From: Reticulitermes speratus
Lineage: Eukaryota > Arthropoda > Insecta > Blattodea > Rhinotermitidae
DNA: 64,000 nucleotides
Direction of reading: 5' to 3'
Assembly: GCA_021186555.1 (NCBI GenBank)
Contig: JAJKFL010000011.1
Coordinates: forward strand, 30,925,611 to 30,989,610
Below the pieces are notes generated by a model. That model worked only from the letters and a program-made list of their open reading frames with translations. It was not told where the DNA came from and searched no databases. This document shows, piece after piece, positions 24,601-37,379 of the stretch. The translations under genes and the position numbers were made by a program. Numbering within the stretch: position 1 is the first letter of the stretch; the number at the start of each line of letters is the position of its first letter.

Positions 24601-25612
24601 GCATCTGTAATAAGCTATCCAGTTCTGTACATTCCTCTACATTGGTATGACTAATACAATTTTGAGTTGCATGATCTTTTGCAGGCCTCTCATTAACAGT
24701 TGATTTGTCACTGAATACATGTATATTTGTACCATGTGAAGATTGACCATCCTCTGTAAAAATACTTTTATCTCCATTCAGCTTTATCTTTTTGTTTGGA
24801 GAAGCATCTTGATTTCGTAGCTCAGGATTGCTTATTGAAAAAACTCTATCTTCTATTCCATCAGCACTGTAAGCATTATCCAGTAAATCAATGAGAGAGA
24901 TACCCTGCTTGTTTCGTTTACCTGAAAAATGTTTTCCCAATTTTAACATTCCAAGCTTTGAATGTTTTTTATTTTGACATGCGAGGCTGATATTTCTGCT
25001 TTTCGCAGTTGGTGTTGCAGGGATGGTATCTGGAGAACTCACCTCACCAAGTGCTTTTCTTTTAACAGGTGAGGTTTTCTTTGGTGTGGGGTAAATTATA
25101 TCACAATTTTCATCAACACTGTTTTCTCCCACTTTTGGAAATGACAATAACTCATCATGTGAAATTACAACGTCCGGTGAAGATGGCTTATCTGGAGACT
25201 TAACAACATTCTTCTTAAAAACAGATGGTGAAGTGTGCCCTTCAAGACATGCATCTGCAGTGTTTTGATTAGATAAATTGGTACTGCTTCTATCGGATAA
25301 AGTCGACTGTGCCTGTTGATTTTGCTTGACAAAGAAACTGGATATTTTCGCCTGTCCTTTACTGAGAATTACCTATAAAAGGAATCAAAATCCAATTTAT
25401 ATTAAAATACATAGCAAAGTCCATCACCACGTTACAAAAATGCTCCTTATTTTCGCGAAGGGCACTGGTTACAGTATATACAAGTTGTTTATATATAATT
25501 CAATGAAATGCCGTTAGGTATGATAGTTCAGTTTAGATACTGCTATAGATAATAATAAAAATTGTAATCGTAACTTAAAACCAATACTTACGGGTTTACG
25601 ACCTTTCCCCAT
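461..25612 (-). CDS. DNA2: DNA2 replication helicase/nuclease, partial gene (13 exons, C-terminus beyond left edge)
   Basis: DNA2 joins a PD-(D/E)XK nuclease to a superfamily 1B 5'-3' helicase. It trims long flaps in Okazaki-fragment maturation and resects DNA ends, in nucleus and mitochondria. Exons on the minus strand are 25592-25612, 24058-25372, 23361-23519, 21796-22060, 20903-21283, 19135-19265, 17315-17524, 16437-16568, 15230-15460, 13805-13951, 13504-13655, 13013-13257 and 461-654. All borders are GT-AG and all phases agree. Visible signatures are the first Fe-S cysteine ([10 protein letters not shown]), nuclease residues in GKVDVTV and MPLELKTG, the other three cysteines ([12 protein letters not shown]), Walker A GMPGTGKT, motif Ia [10 protein letters not shown] and Walker B VVDESTQ. 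Motifs III-VI would lie left of position 461. About 1194 codons are present; human DNA2 is about 1060 aa, so the N-terminal extension is long. Exon 2 carries an apparent one-base frame break. The identity is secure. Confidence 0.95.
789..1796 (+). CDS. LINE ORF1 protein: 2A-like motif, PHD finger, coiled coil, SGNH esterase
   Basis: 335 codons with one continuous frame. A second candidate start at 912 gives a protein opening [15 protein letters not shown], a short hydrophobic leader, followed by GVERNPGP (954-977), which fits the 2A consensus (V/I-E-x-N-P-G-P). Next is a Cys4-His-Cys3 PHD-like finger (CTGCGRN ... [12 protein letters not shown] ... WSCDKC, about 1013-1140). A charged coiled coil ([20 protein letters not shown], about 1160-1235) comes next. 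Then an SGNH hydrolase fold with block [10 protein letters not shown] (about 1303), block [10 protein letters not shown] (about 1443) and block V GDGLHLNG (about 1692). CR1-group ORF1 proteins of this type are thought to bind nucleic acid and may act on membranes. The frame is intact, so the insertion is young. Confidence 0.85.
   Translation: MGCYLEDYRARVGTWAGRCTWRGVPRRGDANRDTGHCLGLTMLSSMVLAVLLVIGGVERNPGPVVEGGNTVQLLCTGCGRNLRSGIQCELCGRWYHYSCGNVKAQAAERGKWSCDKCRSERIRMLEEELHNALRQIDELKSRNRKLEEKLLRAGAGKRDIVPTEQKAAKCMVVGDSVVRNVGTENTDMMVECFPGIKTEQLRRVIEKRDLGCPETVIIHVGTNDLKTTRNLDLVMGEVYTLMAKVKDKCPNCRLVLSGVLRRRDVSWRRIDALNDRFDWIANALGITFVDPNSWIQDGDFAGDGLHLNGRGKKRLGQLYARVSGLDGGGSSRRKE
1806..4708 (+). pseudogene. 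LINE ORF2 (endonuclease + reverse transcriptase), copy A, frame-broken
   Basis: The endonuclease part (about 1980-2630) shows [22 protein letters not shown] and GISDHS, the residues expected of an APE-type nuclease. The reverse transcriptase part shows [12 protein letters not shown] (about 3278), [12 protein letters not shown] (about 3665), [12 protein letters not shown] (about 3835) and FADDCIIYR (about 3927). The C-terminal part has [18 protein letters not shown] and [10 protein letters not shown]. Breaks relative to copy B lie near 2632, 2946, 3568, 3638, 4455 and 4477, mostly one-base gains or losses in homopolymers. The expected stop is TAA at 4706-4708. Confidence 0.85.
4745..4815 (+). 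repeat. GTGAA microsatellite at the LINE 3' end, copy A
   Basis: Runs of GTGAA with interruptions follow the ORF2 stop. CR1/L2-type LINEs end in short tandem motifs rather than poly(A). The same array occurs at 9640-9710 in copy B. Confidence 0.7.
4880..6703 (+). other. Degraded-consensus block (homopolymer-inflated copy of 9785-11258)
   Basis: It aligns with 9785-11258 but shows runs of C, G, T and A where unit B has mixed sequence. Examples are TTCCCCCCCATAAAAAAC against TCCCCGCATAAGAAC, and TAGGGGGGTACTAG against TAGAGGGTATCTAG. No gene is seen. It contains the same minisatellite as unit B, poorly resolved. Confidence 0.7.
6704..9604 (+). pseudogene. LINE ORF2 (endonuclease + reverse transcriptase), copy B, three frame breaks
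   Basis: The endonuclease domain and the first part of the reverse transcriptase domain read in one frame to about 8080. The frame then shifts near 8080 (a C run one base shorter than in copy A), near 8723 (one extra T) and near 9551 (one C short). All motifs listed for copy A are present, including [12 protein letters not shown] (about 8570), PQGSVLGPL (about 8737) and FADDCIIYR (about 8820). The expected stop is TAA at 9602-9604. The breaks in A and B sit at different places, as expected of independent read errors or very recent decay. Confidence 0.85.
6704..9760 (+). mobile_element. CR1-like LINE, copy B (lacks ORF1), second unit of the duplication
   Basis: It starts inside the ORF1-ORF2 boundary (equivalent of 1811), so it has no ORF1. 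The start is the duplication junction, not ordinary 5' truncation. The GTGAA tail lies at about 9640-9710. Over about 2.9 kb the differences from copy A are almost all small indels. Confidence 0.85.
9785..10445 (+). repeat. Minisatellite, GTGTGGATGTTTTTGTAAG unit with higher-order spacers
   Basis: A unit of about 19 bp (GTGTGGATGTTTTTGTAAG) recurs many times with variants GTGGATGCTTTTGTAAG and GTGGATGTATTTGTAAG. Blocks are separated by a recurrent segment containing GTGTTCTAATATGTGTACTT and TATTTACTGTATGTATT, about 90 bp, seen at least four times. Short open frames here are artefacts of the repeat. Confidence 0.85.
10445..10720 (+). repeat. Dispersed repeat with GGAGGAACC ... ATCTTCAGGGT core
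   Basis: It contains TTTGGAGGAACCTACTGCCT and TATCTTCAGGGTAGA, the core shared with several repeats in this window (16270, 30560, 53850, 57960). The segment TTTTGGGATGTGACATCAAG resembles 16226 and 22150. No coding capacity. Confidence 0.5.
10930..11090 (+). repeat. Short tandem-like repeat AAGAAGTCCC / TTCTTCCCGCTTAAGAAG
   Basis: Several near copies of TAAGAAGTCCC and the related CTTAAGAAGTCCCT and GACTTCTTAACAGGGTTCTA form an imperfect inverted and direct pattern, framed by CAGTAGATCCCGGATAAG and ACAGGGTTCTACTGTA. The outer ends (CAGTAGATCCC / GGGTTCTACTG) look like terminal inverted repeats of a small non-autonomous pogo-like element. Confidence 0.5.
11458..12962 (+). mobile_element. pogo/Tigger-type DNA transposon, internally deleted
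   Basis: The ends are inverted repeats of 23 bp: CAGTGAAACCTCTATCCATC plus GTT at 11458 and its exact reverse complement ending at 12962. Both are flanked by TA (11456-11457 and 12963-12964), the target site of the Tc1/mariner-pogo superfamily. The element is 1.5 kb, against roughly 2.5 kb for intact Tigger elements. The DNA-binding N-terminus is missing. It lies in DNA2 intron 12. Confidence 0.92.
11690..12843 (+). pseudogene. pogo/Tigger transposase remnant (DDE catalytic domain)
   Basis: Part of the catalytic core is legible. [20 protein letters not shown] (about 11815) holds the first Asp, [11 protein letters not shown] (about 12125) the second, and [18 protein letters not shown] (about 12220) the third, giving the DDD triad of pogo. 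KSCHGG-like and AWMTTDIFS segments match Tigger and TIGD proteins. From 12052 to 12843 a single 263-codon frame is open and ends at the TAA at 12841-12843. Upstream of it the frame changes several times between about 11690 and 12050. No CENP-B-type helix-turn-helix is found, consistent with a 5' internal deletion near 11660. The copy cannot encode a full transposase. Confidence 0.88.
13013..13257 (-). CDS. DNA2: DNA2 exon 12, Walker A Lys and motif Ia
   Basis: Completes the P-loop with KT and continues [20 protein letters not shown], then [20 protein letters not shown] and FLRLGS. This is the nucleotide-binding and motif Ia region, nearly collinear with human DNA2. It ends LEALYNGK before donor GTTAGT. 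Confidence 0.96.
13504..13655 (-). CDS. DNA2: DNA2 exon 11, start of Walker A
   Basis: Encodes [17 protein letters not shown], then [20 protein letters not shown] and IKGMPGTG. Human has [20 protein letters not shown] and IVGMPGTG. The intron interrupts the P-loop, between the last glycine and the lysine. Confidence 0.95.
13805..13951 (-). CDS. DNA2: DNA2 exon 10
   Basis: Encodes [20 protein letters not shown] through [17 protein letters not shown]. It matches human LFRLDQEE ... KLRDLIIDF, the segment entering the helicase domain. Acceptor CCTCTACAG, donor GTATGT. Confidence 0.92.
14125..14180 (+). repeat. Fold-back core fragment (ACATGTTTTGAC ... TCATCATCAGGGG)
   Basis: CCCCTACACATGTTTTGACA followed by TTTGTCATCATCAGGGG is a diverged copy of the core seen at 62448 and 63025. 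It lies in DNA2 intron 9. The rest of 13952-15229 apart from the next entry shows nothing recognisable. Confidence 0.5.
14555..14885 (+). repeat. About 330-bp dispersed repeat, copy 1
   Basis: From GTTATCCTTAGAAATGGCAT to GCACTGAAATTTCAAC it matches the reverse complement of 22230-22580. Shared landmarks are TGGAGGTTTAAGTTTCTCAC, TTAGGCAACAAG and AATGTCATTTATTTCATAAT. The copies are clearly diverged, so the family is old. No tRNA-like head was seen. Confidence 0.75.
15230..15460 (-). CDS. DNA2: DNA2 exon 9, linker and beta-barrel region
   Basis: Encodes [14 protein letters not shown] through [16 protein letters not shown]. It aligns with human EKSGSCIGNLIRMEHVKI and the following GDRVIVSGEE segment between nuclease and helicase. 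Acceptor TTTCAG, donor GTCAGT. Confidence 0.92.
15715..15900. repeat. Fold-back element with imperfect arms
   Basis: The arm at about 15739-15787 (AGATCTGCGCTCTTCTGGGA ...) pairs with the arm at about 15845-15893 (... TCCCAGATGAGTGCAGATCT). The centre holds CTCTTGCCCCTTGAAGATGG and GTCCCGAAACGC, a reverse version of the GTTTCGG ... CATCTTCAGGG core. The head GCTTCTGCTGCGATGTTGAT recurs at 27142. Confidence 0.7.
16060..16115 (+). pseudogene. Possible Tc1/mariner transposase scrap
   Basis: A short stretch reads [15 protein letters not shown], close to the PDLxPxDFxLW block at the third acidic residue of Tc1/mariner transposases. Nothing else of a transposase is legible around it. Confidence 0.35.
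16220..16320. repeat. Small fold-back repeat in DNA2 intron 8
   Basis: TTCTGGGATGTCATACCATG (about 16225) pairs imperfectly with CACAGTGTTACATCCCAGAA (about 16297). GTTTTGGAGGAACCTACG in the centre resembles the dispersed GGAGGAACC core. Confidence 0.55.
16437..16568 (-). CDS. DNA2: DNA2 exon 8
   Basis: Encodes [20 protein letters not shown], then [21 protein letters not shown]. It is recognised by its fit between exons 7 and 9 (acceptor ATTCCAG, donor GTTAGG, phases 2 and 2) and by a loose match to human [20 protein letters not shown]. It is poorly conserved but well framed. Confidence 0.85.
16984..17165 (+). mobile_element. SINE, family 2, copy 1
   Basis: A tRNA-like head (ATGGTCAAATGGGTAGCATT, then GAGCTTGAATCTTGGC as a B-box-like segment) is followed by a body ending CAACTCATTATTCACCAATGAA. 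The 28000 copy has the same head and end. It lies in DNA2 intron 7. Confidence 0.6.
17315..17524 (-). CDS. DNA2: DNA2 exon 7, Fe-S cysteine triplet
   Basis: Encodes [20 protein letters not shown] through [17 protein letters not shown]. The CxxCx5C pattern equals human CKYCSQIGNC and completes the Fe-S cluster that gates the nuclease. It leaves in phase 2 before donor GTAAGAT. Confidence 0.95.
17646..17819. repeat. Long near-perfect hairpin element, arms about 78 bp
   Basis: The arm 17646-17723 (GAACTAATTGGTTTATGGAC ... GGATCTGCTTCCGT) is the reverse complement of 17739-17819 with few mismatches, around a 15-bp loop. Each arm holds GTTTCGGAAGCTGG. It sits in DNA2 intron 6 and would form a stable stem in the pre-mRNA. 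Confidence 0.88.
17941..18046. repeat. Hairpin element, arms about 47 bp
   Basis: GATATGACATTGCATCACTG ... GATGTTTTGAGA pairs with TCTCAAAACGTC ... GATGTGGCATCATATC around an 11-bp loop. Several mismatches are present. Confidence 0.8.
18290..18635 (-). mobile_element. SINE, family 1 (tRNA-derived), with internal insertion
   Basis: Minus orientation. The 3' part (AAAGTTGTCCCATATACCAT ... GCCGCTTTACCACCGGGG) and the head (CCCCGATTCCTTGGTCATCC ... GAGTTATCCTGATTCCC) match other family 1 copies. The segment at about 18440-18540, with an AGA-rich run, is extra. Confidence 0.65.
18712..19000 (-). mobile_element. SINE, family 1
   Basis: Minus orientation copy from AAAGTTGTCCCTGTGCACAC to GATTCAGCTATCCTGGCTCC. 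The CTGGTCTGGACGGTTTGGAA and CTAGGAATTGAACCACCATT segments equal the middle and B-box regions of the family. Confidence 0.75.
19135..19265 (-). CDS. DNA2: DNA2 exon 6, nuclease Glu/Lys motif
   Basis: Encodes [20 protein letters not shown] followed by [12 protein letters not shown] and GLLLYLR. PLELKTG holds the catalytic glutamate and lysine of the PD-(D/E)XK fold. The exon is bounded by acceptor TTACAG and donor GTGAGT. Confidence 0.95.
19536..20160 (-). mobile_element. LINE 3' fragment, C-terminal part of reverse transcriptase ORF
   Basis: Minus strand reads [60 protein letters not shown] and ends [17 protein letters not shown] plus a stop, then ATTC repeats. YLGS, YGSETW and W-RRM are typical of the region after the reverse transcriptase in RTE/Jockey-like LINEs; the exact clade is not certain. 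It is open throughout but truncated at 5'. The same 3' end seeds the minisatellite at 28703. Confidence 0.8.
20228..20441. repeat. Hairpin element nested in SINE
   Basis: Outer arms ATATAGAGAGTAAAGGGTAA ... CAATCACAA (20228-20263) and TTGTGATTGACAG ... CTGTATAT (20406-20441) pair with two mismatches. The inside holds CATGTTTCCGC and AAAAGCCATCATCAGAC, the GTTTCGGC ... GCCATCATCAG core. Confidence 0.8.
20903..21283 (-). CDS. DNA2: DNA2 exon 5, nuclease catalytic Asp
   Basis: A 127-codon phase 0 exon. [20 protein letters not shown] matches human [20 protein letters not shown], which includes the metal-binding aspartate of the nuclease. Acceptor CTTTACAG, donor GTTGGT. Confidence 0.95.
21796..22060 (-). 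CDS. DNA2: DNA2 exon 4, first Fe-S cysteine
   Basis: Encodes [17 protein letters not shown] through [26 protein letters not shown] aligns with the human segment SIRCMRRAVL that supplies the first of four Fe-S cluster cysteines. [12 protein letters not shown] matches human LIGTVLHEVFQK. Confidence 0.93.
22230..22590 (-). repeat. About 340-bp dispersed repeat, copy 2 (inverse of 14555)
   Basis: The reverse complement matches 14555-14885 over its length, including AATGGCATCTTCCCTATG and TTTAAGTTTCTCACATTGGT. It lies in DNA2 intron 3, opposite in orientation to copy 1. Confidence 0.75.
23040..23155. repeat. Fold-back repeat, imperfect arms
   Basis: GCAGCGTTGATTGGTA and TACCAATCGACGCTG pair closely around GGTGGGTAAT. 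TGTTCGCTCTTCAGGTATT pairs weakly with AAGAGTGAATACC. The head GATTTCAGGCTTCCACCAGT resembles those at 15712 and 27137. Confidence 0.65.
23361..23519 (-). CDS. DNA2: DNA2 exon 3
   Basis: Encodes [20 protein letters not shown] through FCLLQDYW. It corresponds to the start of the conserved region before the nuclease core. The acceptor is a strong CCACCCCCAG and the donor is GTAAGAG. The exon enters and leaves in phase 2, matching its neighbours. Confidence 0.9.
23632..23860 (-). mobile_element. SINE, family 1, degenerate
   Basis: Contains GGCTGCTTTACCCCTGAGG and ACACCCACTGCAAGGGAG, matching GGCCGCTTTACCCCCGGG and the CCCACTGAATAGAAG block of other copies, in minus orientation. It lies in DNA2 intron 2. 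Confidence 0.6.
24058..25372 (-). CDS. DNA2: DNA2 exon 2, N-terminal tail with a frame break
   Basis: A 1315-bp exon begins [20 protein letters not shown] after acceptor TTTTATAG and ends FFMIEDEET before donor GTAAGG. The first part reads in one frame down to a stop at about 24545. The second part reads in another frame, open from about 24614. One base appears to be missing between these limits, because the downstream phase fits only if one is restored. SSFFVKQ after [10 protein letters not shown] resembles a PCNA-interacting PIP box (QxxhxxFF-type), which is an inference. The rest is Ser/Lys-rich and probably disordered. Confidence 0.85.
25592..25612 (-). CDS. DNA2: DNA2 exon 1 (start codon)
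   Basis: ATG at 25612-25610 encodes MGKGRKP and is followed directly by a consensus donor GTAAGT. This start is chosen because the next exon opens in phase 0 behind a good acceptor and reads straight into the N-terminal tail. It sits about 770 bp from the divergent CCDC28 start. Confidence 0.75.
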
Positions 25613-26383
25613 TATTTAATCAAAATTCAGTGTTCAATACTGTAGGCCGAAGAATATAATTTTGTCGTACTCATGTAACTGTACAAGATGGAAGAAGGCT
25701 GAACTTTTCTCCGCATACAGCATCAATGAATCTATGCAAAATTGCATATGAAATTAAACATTTTCTTCCGAACGCGCCAGAACTGCATACATTACGCGGA
25801 GGGCGCTACTTTCATGATGAAATGCAATTGTTTTTTGTACAGCCAATACACGCGGAACAATTGTAAACATCAATCACACAAATAAAAATGTCGTAAGTAT
25901 ATTTTAAGTGCTGACCGAAAGATGCGTTGACACAGAACTAAAACAATAACCACTTCCAATTAATTCAATTCCCAGTAAAGGACTTTTATAAAAATCCCTA
26001 CACCTTTGTCATTATGGAGTCCCGACGTGTATGTTGGTAGTATGTGTTCCATTATCGTTCACAAGTTTAACAAGTGAGCACTCTATTGCCAATGTTTTGG
26101 GGAATCAGCTGTGGTCATTAAATATGCTGACATTGCAATTTTTAATGGTGCAATTTATCTGTAAATTGCCGAAGCCGTTACACTTATAGTACGAGATAAT
26201 CCAGCATCACATTAACGGTAAGAATTACGACAACTCTTTGGCAAATACGTCGTTTCTCAAATGTACTACACGAAATCTGTGATTTCAGCAGAACGCCCCG
26301 TAAATATTTAATCCAACAGTAAACCAAGTTGATAATGGTATGTAATTGTAATAGGGGCGATCACTTCGTCTAATGGTGGAATT
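25613..26383. promoter_or_regulatory. Shared head-to-head region between DNA2 and CCDC28
   Basis: The two start codons are 771 bp apart on opposite strands, so both promoters must lie here or in unseen 5' exons. The DNA2-proximal part is richer in CpG (GAACGCGCCAGAAC, TTACGCGGAGGGCGC, about 25770-25810) and has AAGATGGAAG near 25685, similar to a YY1 site. No clear TATA box was seen. The call rests on geometry. Confidence 0.55.
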
Positions 26384-33879
<7,496 letters not shown>

Positions 33880-34235
33880 CATCAACAGAACTCTAGAAAA
33901 AGAAATTGTGCACAGGCTTCCAGTGGTGCCAATGAAGATGGATAATTGCACATTGTTCTCACCAGAAACTGATCTTTTTTTGTTTAAAGTGTCACAGATA
34001 TTGAATAATAAACATTTACAGGATAAAGACACACTTGATGGTCGTCATGTGACTTGTATTGTTTTTTAAATCTTGTTTTGTTAACACATTTTGAGCACAA
34101 ATGCTTAGGAAATTTATATTTATTTTATCAGTCTATTGAACTGATCTGATATGGTTGGGAACTACCTCTATCACTGTACAATATAATGCATAGTAAGGGG
34201 AAAGAATGTGAATAAAAATTTTGTAACTTAAGTTT
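33880..34235 (+). terminator. CCDC28: CCDC28 3' UTR with polyadenylation signal
   Basis: AATAAA at 34211-34216 is the first full signal after the stop. Further AATAAA hexamers at about 34391 and 34482 could give longer forms. Confidence 0.6.
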
Positions 34236-34536
34236 AAAGATTGGGATGTTCATGAATCCCACCTATAATAGGCCACTTGAAAAAAATATTTCAAATCAGT
34301 TCATGGAGATGGGGACATTGCTTTTTGTACTTACATTCTGTGCCTTTATTTCAGTGTAAATATTCACTTGTGTACTCTTTAGTCTGCTCAATAAACATTC
34401 TACACCACATATTGCTTTTCATACCTACATTCTGTGCCTTTATTTTAGTGTAAATATTCACTTGTGTTTATCTTTACTGTGCTCAATAAAAATTCAATCA
34501 GATATTCAATATTTAAATGTATCTGCTTTATAAATG

Positions 34537-34815
34537 TGGGCTGGGATAGCACAGTTGGTATGGGCTGGACGGTCCGGGGATCAAATCCTGGTGGGCGCAA
34601 GATTTTCCGCACCCATCCAGACCAGCCCTGTGGCCCATCCAGCCTCCTGTACAATGGGTGCCAGGTCTCTTTCTTGGGGGTAAAGCGGCCGGGGGCGTGG
34701 CATTGACTACCCACTGCCATCGAGCACTGAGGTTAAAGAAAGAGAGCTATACCTCTACTCCCCCCCTCTGGGCCTTCATGGCCTGATCTAGGGTGAACTT
34801 TACCTTTATGTTTAT
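34537..34815 (+). mobile_element. SINE, family 1, plus orientation, best copy
   Basis: The head is tRNA-like: an A-box-like TAGCACAGTTGGTA at 34547-34560 and a B-box-like GGTCCGGGGATCAAATCC at 34571-34588. The body holds CCATCCAGACCAGCCCTGTG and GGTAAAGCGGCCGGGGGCGT. It ends GGCCTTCATGGCCTGATCTA and GTGAACTTTACC. About 280 bp. Confidence 0.85.
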
Positions 34816-35011
34816 TTGCTTTAAAAATTCACCCCCCCCCCCTCCTGGGAAAACAGTCCCTGGTACCCACTGAATAGAAGACTGGGTAGGCCCCAGAGCT
34901 CATCTTGACGTTTTGCAGAAGAGATACATCTCTTGCTCTTGCTGGAATTCGAACCCTGGAGTGTCCAAACTGTATCATAGTCACTACAATGAGTTATCCT
35001 GGCTCCTTCTG
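34816..35011 (-). mobile_element. SINE, family 1, 3'-truncated
   Basis: Minus orientation copy from CCTGGTACCCACTGAATAGA through GGAATTCGAACCCTGGAGTG to GAGTTATCCTGGCTCC. It abuts the previous SINE through a C-run. Confidence 0.75.
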
Positions 35012-35235
35012 AGGTGGTAGAACCTAAAGCTTCAAGACGAATGTTACCACAGCTCTCACTGAACATGATTCGGTTTCCAATCCATCTGGTTCTTGCTGCT
35101 AGAAAACTGGGTGAGCTCCAGAACCAGACTCGACACAGTGGCAAAGAGAAAAACCTGTCCTGCCAGGAATCAAACCTGAATTCCTTTAGGGTCCAGGTTG
35201 TACTGCAGACACTACTGAGCTATTCATGCTCTTAA
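35012..35235 (-). mobile_element. SINE, family 1, degenerate
   Basis: TGCCAGGAATCAAACCTGAA and GACACTACTGAGCTATTCAT are the B-box and head ends reversed. The middle (AACTGGGTGAGCTCCAGAAC) matches GGCTGGGTGGGCCCCAG. Confidence 0.65.
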
Positions 35236-35269
35236 CCCATTTCCATCATACTTATCTCATGTTATCCTT

Positions 35270-35590
35270 CCATCACCTCCTGGGTCGGGTACCTGAACAT
35301 ATAGTCAATATACTGACTACATTACGGGCTACACGATCTGGGTTTCAACGCCTGGCAGGAGCAAGACATTTTTCTCTTTTTCAAAATGTTCAGACCAGCT
35401 ATGGGGCCCACCCATCTCCCTATTCAATTGGTACTGGGCGCTCTTTTTACTGTGGGTAAAGTGGCCGGGGTGTGAAGCTGAGTACTCATCTCCACCTCAT
35501 GCTGAGGTTAAGAATGAGTGGAGCCATACACCTGCACTCCCCCTATATGCCTTCATGGCAGGAACAGGGACAACTTTACTTTTACAGTTA
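35270..35590 (+). mobile_element. SINE, family 1, plus orientation
   Basis: ACACGATCTGGGTTTCAACG (B-box region), AGACCAGCTATGGGGCCCAC, GGTAAAGTGGCCGGGGTGTG and CCTTCATGGCAGGAACAGGG follow the family order to CAACTTTACTTTTA. Confidence 0.75.
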
Positions 35591-35654
35591 CTGTTACCCC
35601 TTCTCTTCTATCCCAAGAACTTCTTTCTAAGTTGCCTCCCCACCAAAACTATGC

Positions 35655-36375
35655 ACTGGTAGACAGTATCTGAATTGGTTTAAACTATGGAAGGGGGGAG
35701 AGGACACATACAAAAAATCAAATACATGTAAGGCAAAACCAACAAATACAAAAATATTTAAATGGATGATCATGAATCTGAAAGGGTGAGAGACTTCATA
35801 TATCTTAGATCCATTCTAACAGAAGATAATAACATAACTAACAAAATTAAACAGAGAACTTTAATAGCAAACGGAACCAGCTACAGCTTGAAGAAACAAT
35901 TCAGCTCACAATATTTAGGGAGACAGACAAGATGTGAGCTATAATAAAGTCTGTGCTCACGCATAGTAGTGCATGGTGGCCATTCACGAGAACAGGTGAG
36001 AATATACTCCGAACTGTTAAAAGAAGAATACTGAGAAAGATCTATGAACCAATTAAGGAAAGTGTTATCAATAACCAGAAACATGGCAGGTGATCAAAGC
36101 AGTAAGATTGAGGTGGCTGAGACAGCTCTGTAGAATGCAGGAGAAAGACCCTTGCAGGAAGCTTACATTCCACAAACCAGAGGGTACTAGGTGAGTATGC
36201 AGACCTGCTATTAGGTGGCTGGATTCAGAGGAAGAATATTTGAAGATAATGGGCATAAGAAATTGGAGGAAAAAGTTGCAGGACTGTGACCAACCGAGGG
36301 CAATAGTACAAGAGACCAAGGTTGGTGATGGGCTGTAGTGCCAACAGCAGCAGAAGATAAAGAAGAAGATATCTG
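35655..36375 (+). mobile_element. Decayed LINE fragment, region after the reverse transcriptase
   Basis: Pieces in different frames read VRDFIYLRSILTEDNNITNK (matching YLGSxxTxDNxxTxEI), VRLRWLRQLCRMQEKDPCRK (matching RLRWxGHxxRM) and WRKKLQDCDQPRA. These are the usual C-terminal segments of insect LINE ORF2 proteins. Several stops and frameshifts make it an old copy. It ends in an AGAAGA run near 36365. Confidence 0.7.
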
Positions 36376-37239
36376 TTGTTTCTTTCATACATTAATACAT
36401 ATTTCAATATAAGTTTTGATATATATCATAATCTTGTAAGCAAAGTTGAAATTCATGGAACTACTTTACAATATCAACAACATATCCCTGAATGTTTGGT
36501 TTAGTTAGTTACTTGCCCTGGCATAACACATTATAACCCACTCAATACCCCAACCAATACTGAAATTCGGTTTTATTTAAGAACACAAGCCCCCCCAAAA
36601 ATCATTCTATGCAAGTGTTCAATGCAAGAAATGTGTGAATTCATGGGTTCTGATGACTTTCTTAATGCTTTTTCTCGGCACATTTAGGCCCTGTCTCAAC
36701 AGAAAGAAAATGAGTACTGGTAAAATGTACATGCGATAAAACTGAAAAAAAAAAAAAAAAAAAGATTGTTGAAGGTTGTTAGCAAAACGGGCTTAACAGT
36801 TACAGTAATGATGTACTGAAAATCATAACTGTAATGCAAACATAGTTACTAATGTTAGGTTAGATTACAGGGTTCCCACGTCGGCTCAATGCAAACCGCC
36901 AATCATGTACGGCATTGCATAAACAATTAGTACTGCATGAATACAATGCTTAGGCATTTTACACAGTGCTTGGCTACACACTTCGAATTCTGCATCAGTA
37001 ACAAGTACGGGTGGTATAACACACTGCTGAAGGTGACTTTTATAATTTCCATTTATATTATATTTTATGACAGTACTAAATTGCTTCATGAAACTGTTCA
37101 AAATTTATACACGGATTACGTAAAATATTTTTTAAACATAAACATACCTCAATAAATGCTGCAATCTTCGGAAAACTAACCACAATTTCCTTACAACCAC
37201 CATTCTGTAACATGCACCTTTTATGCACACAACACATAC
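36376..37239. other. No gene recognised
   Basis: AT-rich sequence with a poly(A) run near 36747. A minus-strand frame (VIPPVLVTDAEFEVCSQALC, about 37020-36960) follows an acceptor-like CAG, but nothing supports it as an exon. Confidence 0.4.
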
Positions 37240-37377
37240 CAAAGCACCAAACTGTCTGTGCTGTACAGGACGGATCCTACCGACTGGTGGAAACCACGGA
37301 TCCGACAGATAACCCACATGCCTGCGACGCAATTGCGGGCGAAACAAGTTTCTCCATCTACCACCAGAGAGCATCAC
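37240..37377 (-). CDS. Possible first coding exon, mitochondrial-presequence-like N terminus
   Basis: ATG at 37377 opens 46 codons, MMLSGGRWRNLFRPQLRRRH then VGYLSDPWFPPVGRIRPVQ, ending at a consensus donor GTATGT in phase 0. The start is Arg-rich without acidic residues, as mitochondrial import signals are. The GC content is higher than around it. I do not recognise the protein and found no convincing second exon, so this may be chance. Confidence 0.3.
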
Positions 37378-37379
37378 AT

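Noticed and set aside
24590-24640. A small intron explaining the DNA2 exon 2 frame change
   Set aside because: TTATTACAG looks like an acceptor, but the only nearby GT would leave an intron of under 30 bp.
36886-37101. Second exon for the putative gene starting at 37377
   Set aside because: The frame is open but has no motif, and a short intron with this acceptor could not be distinguished from chance.
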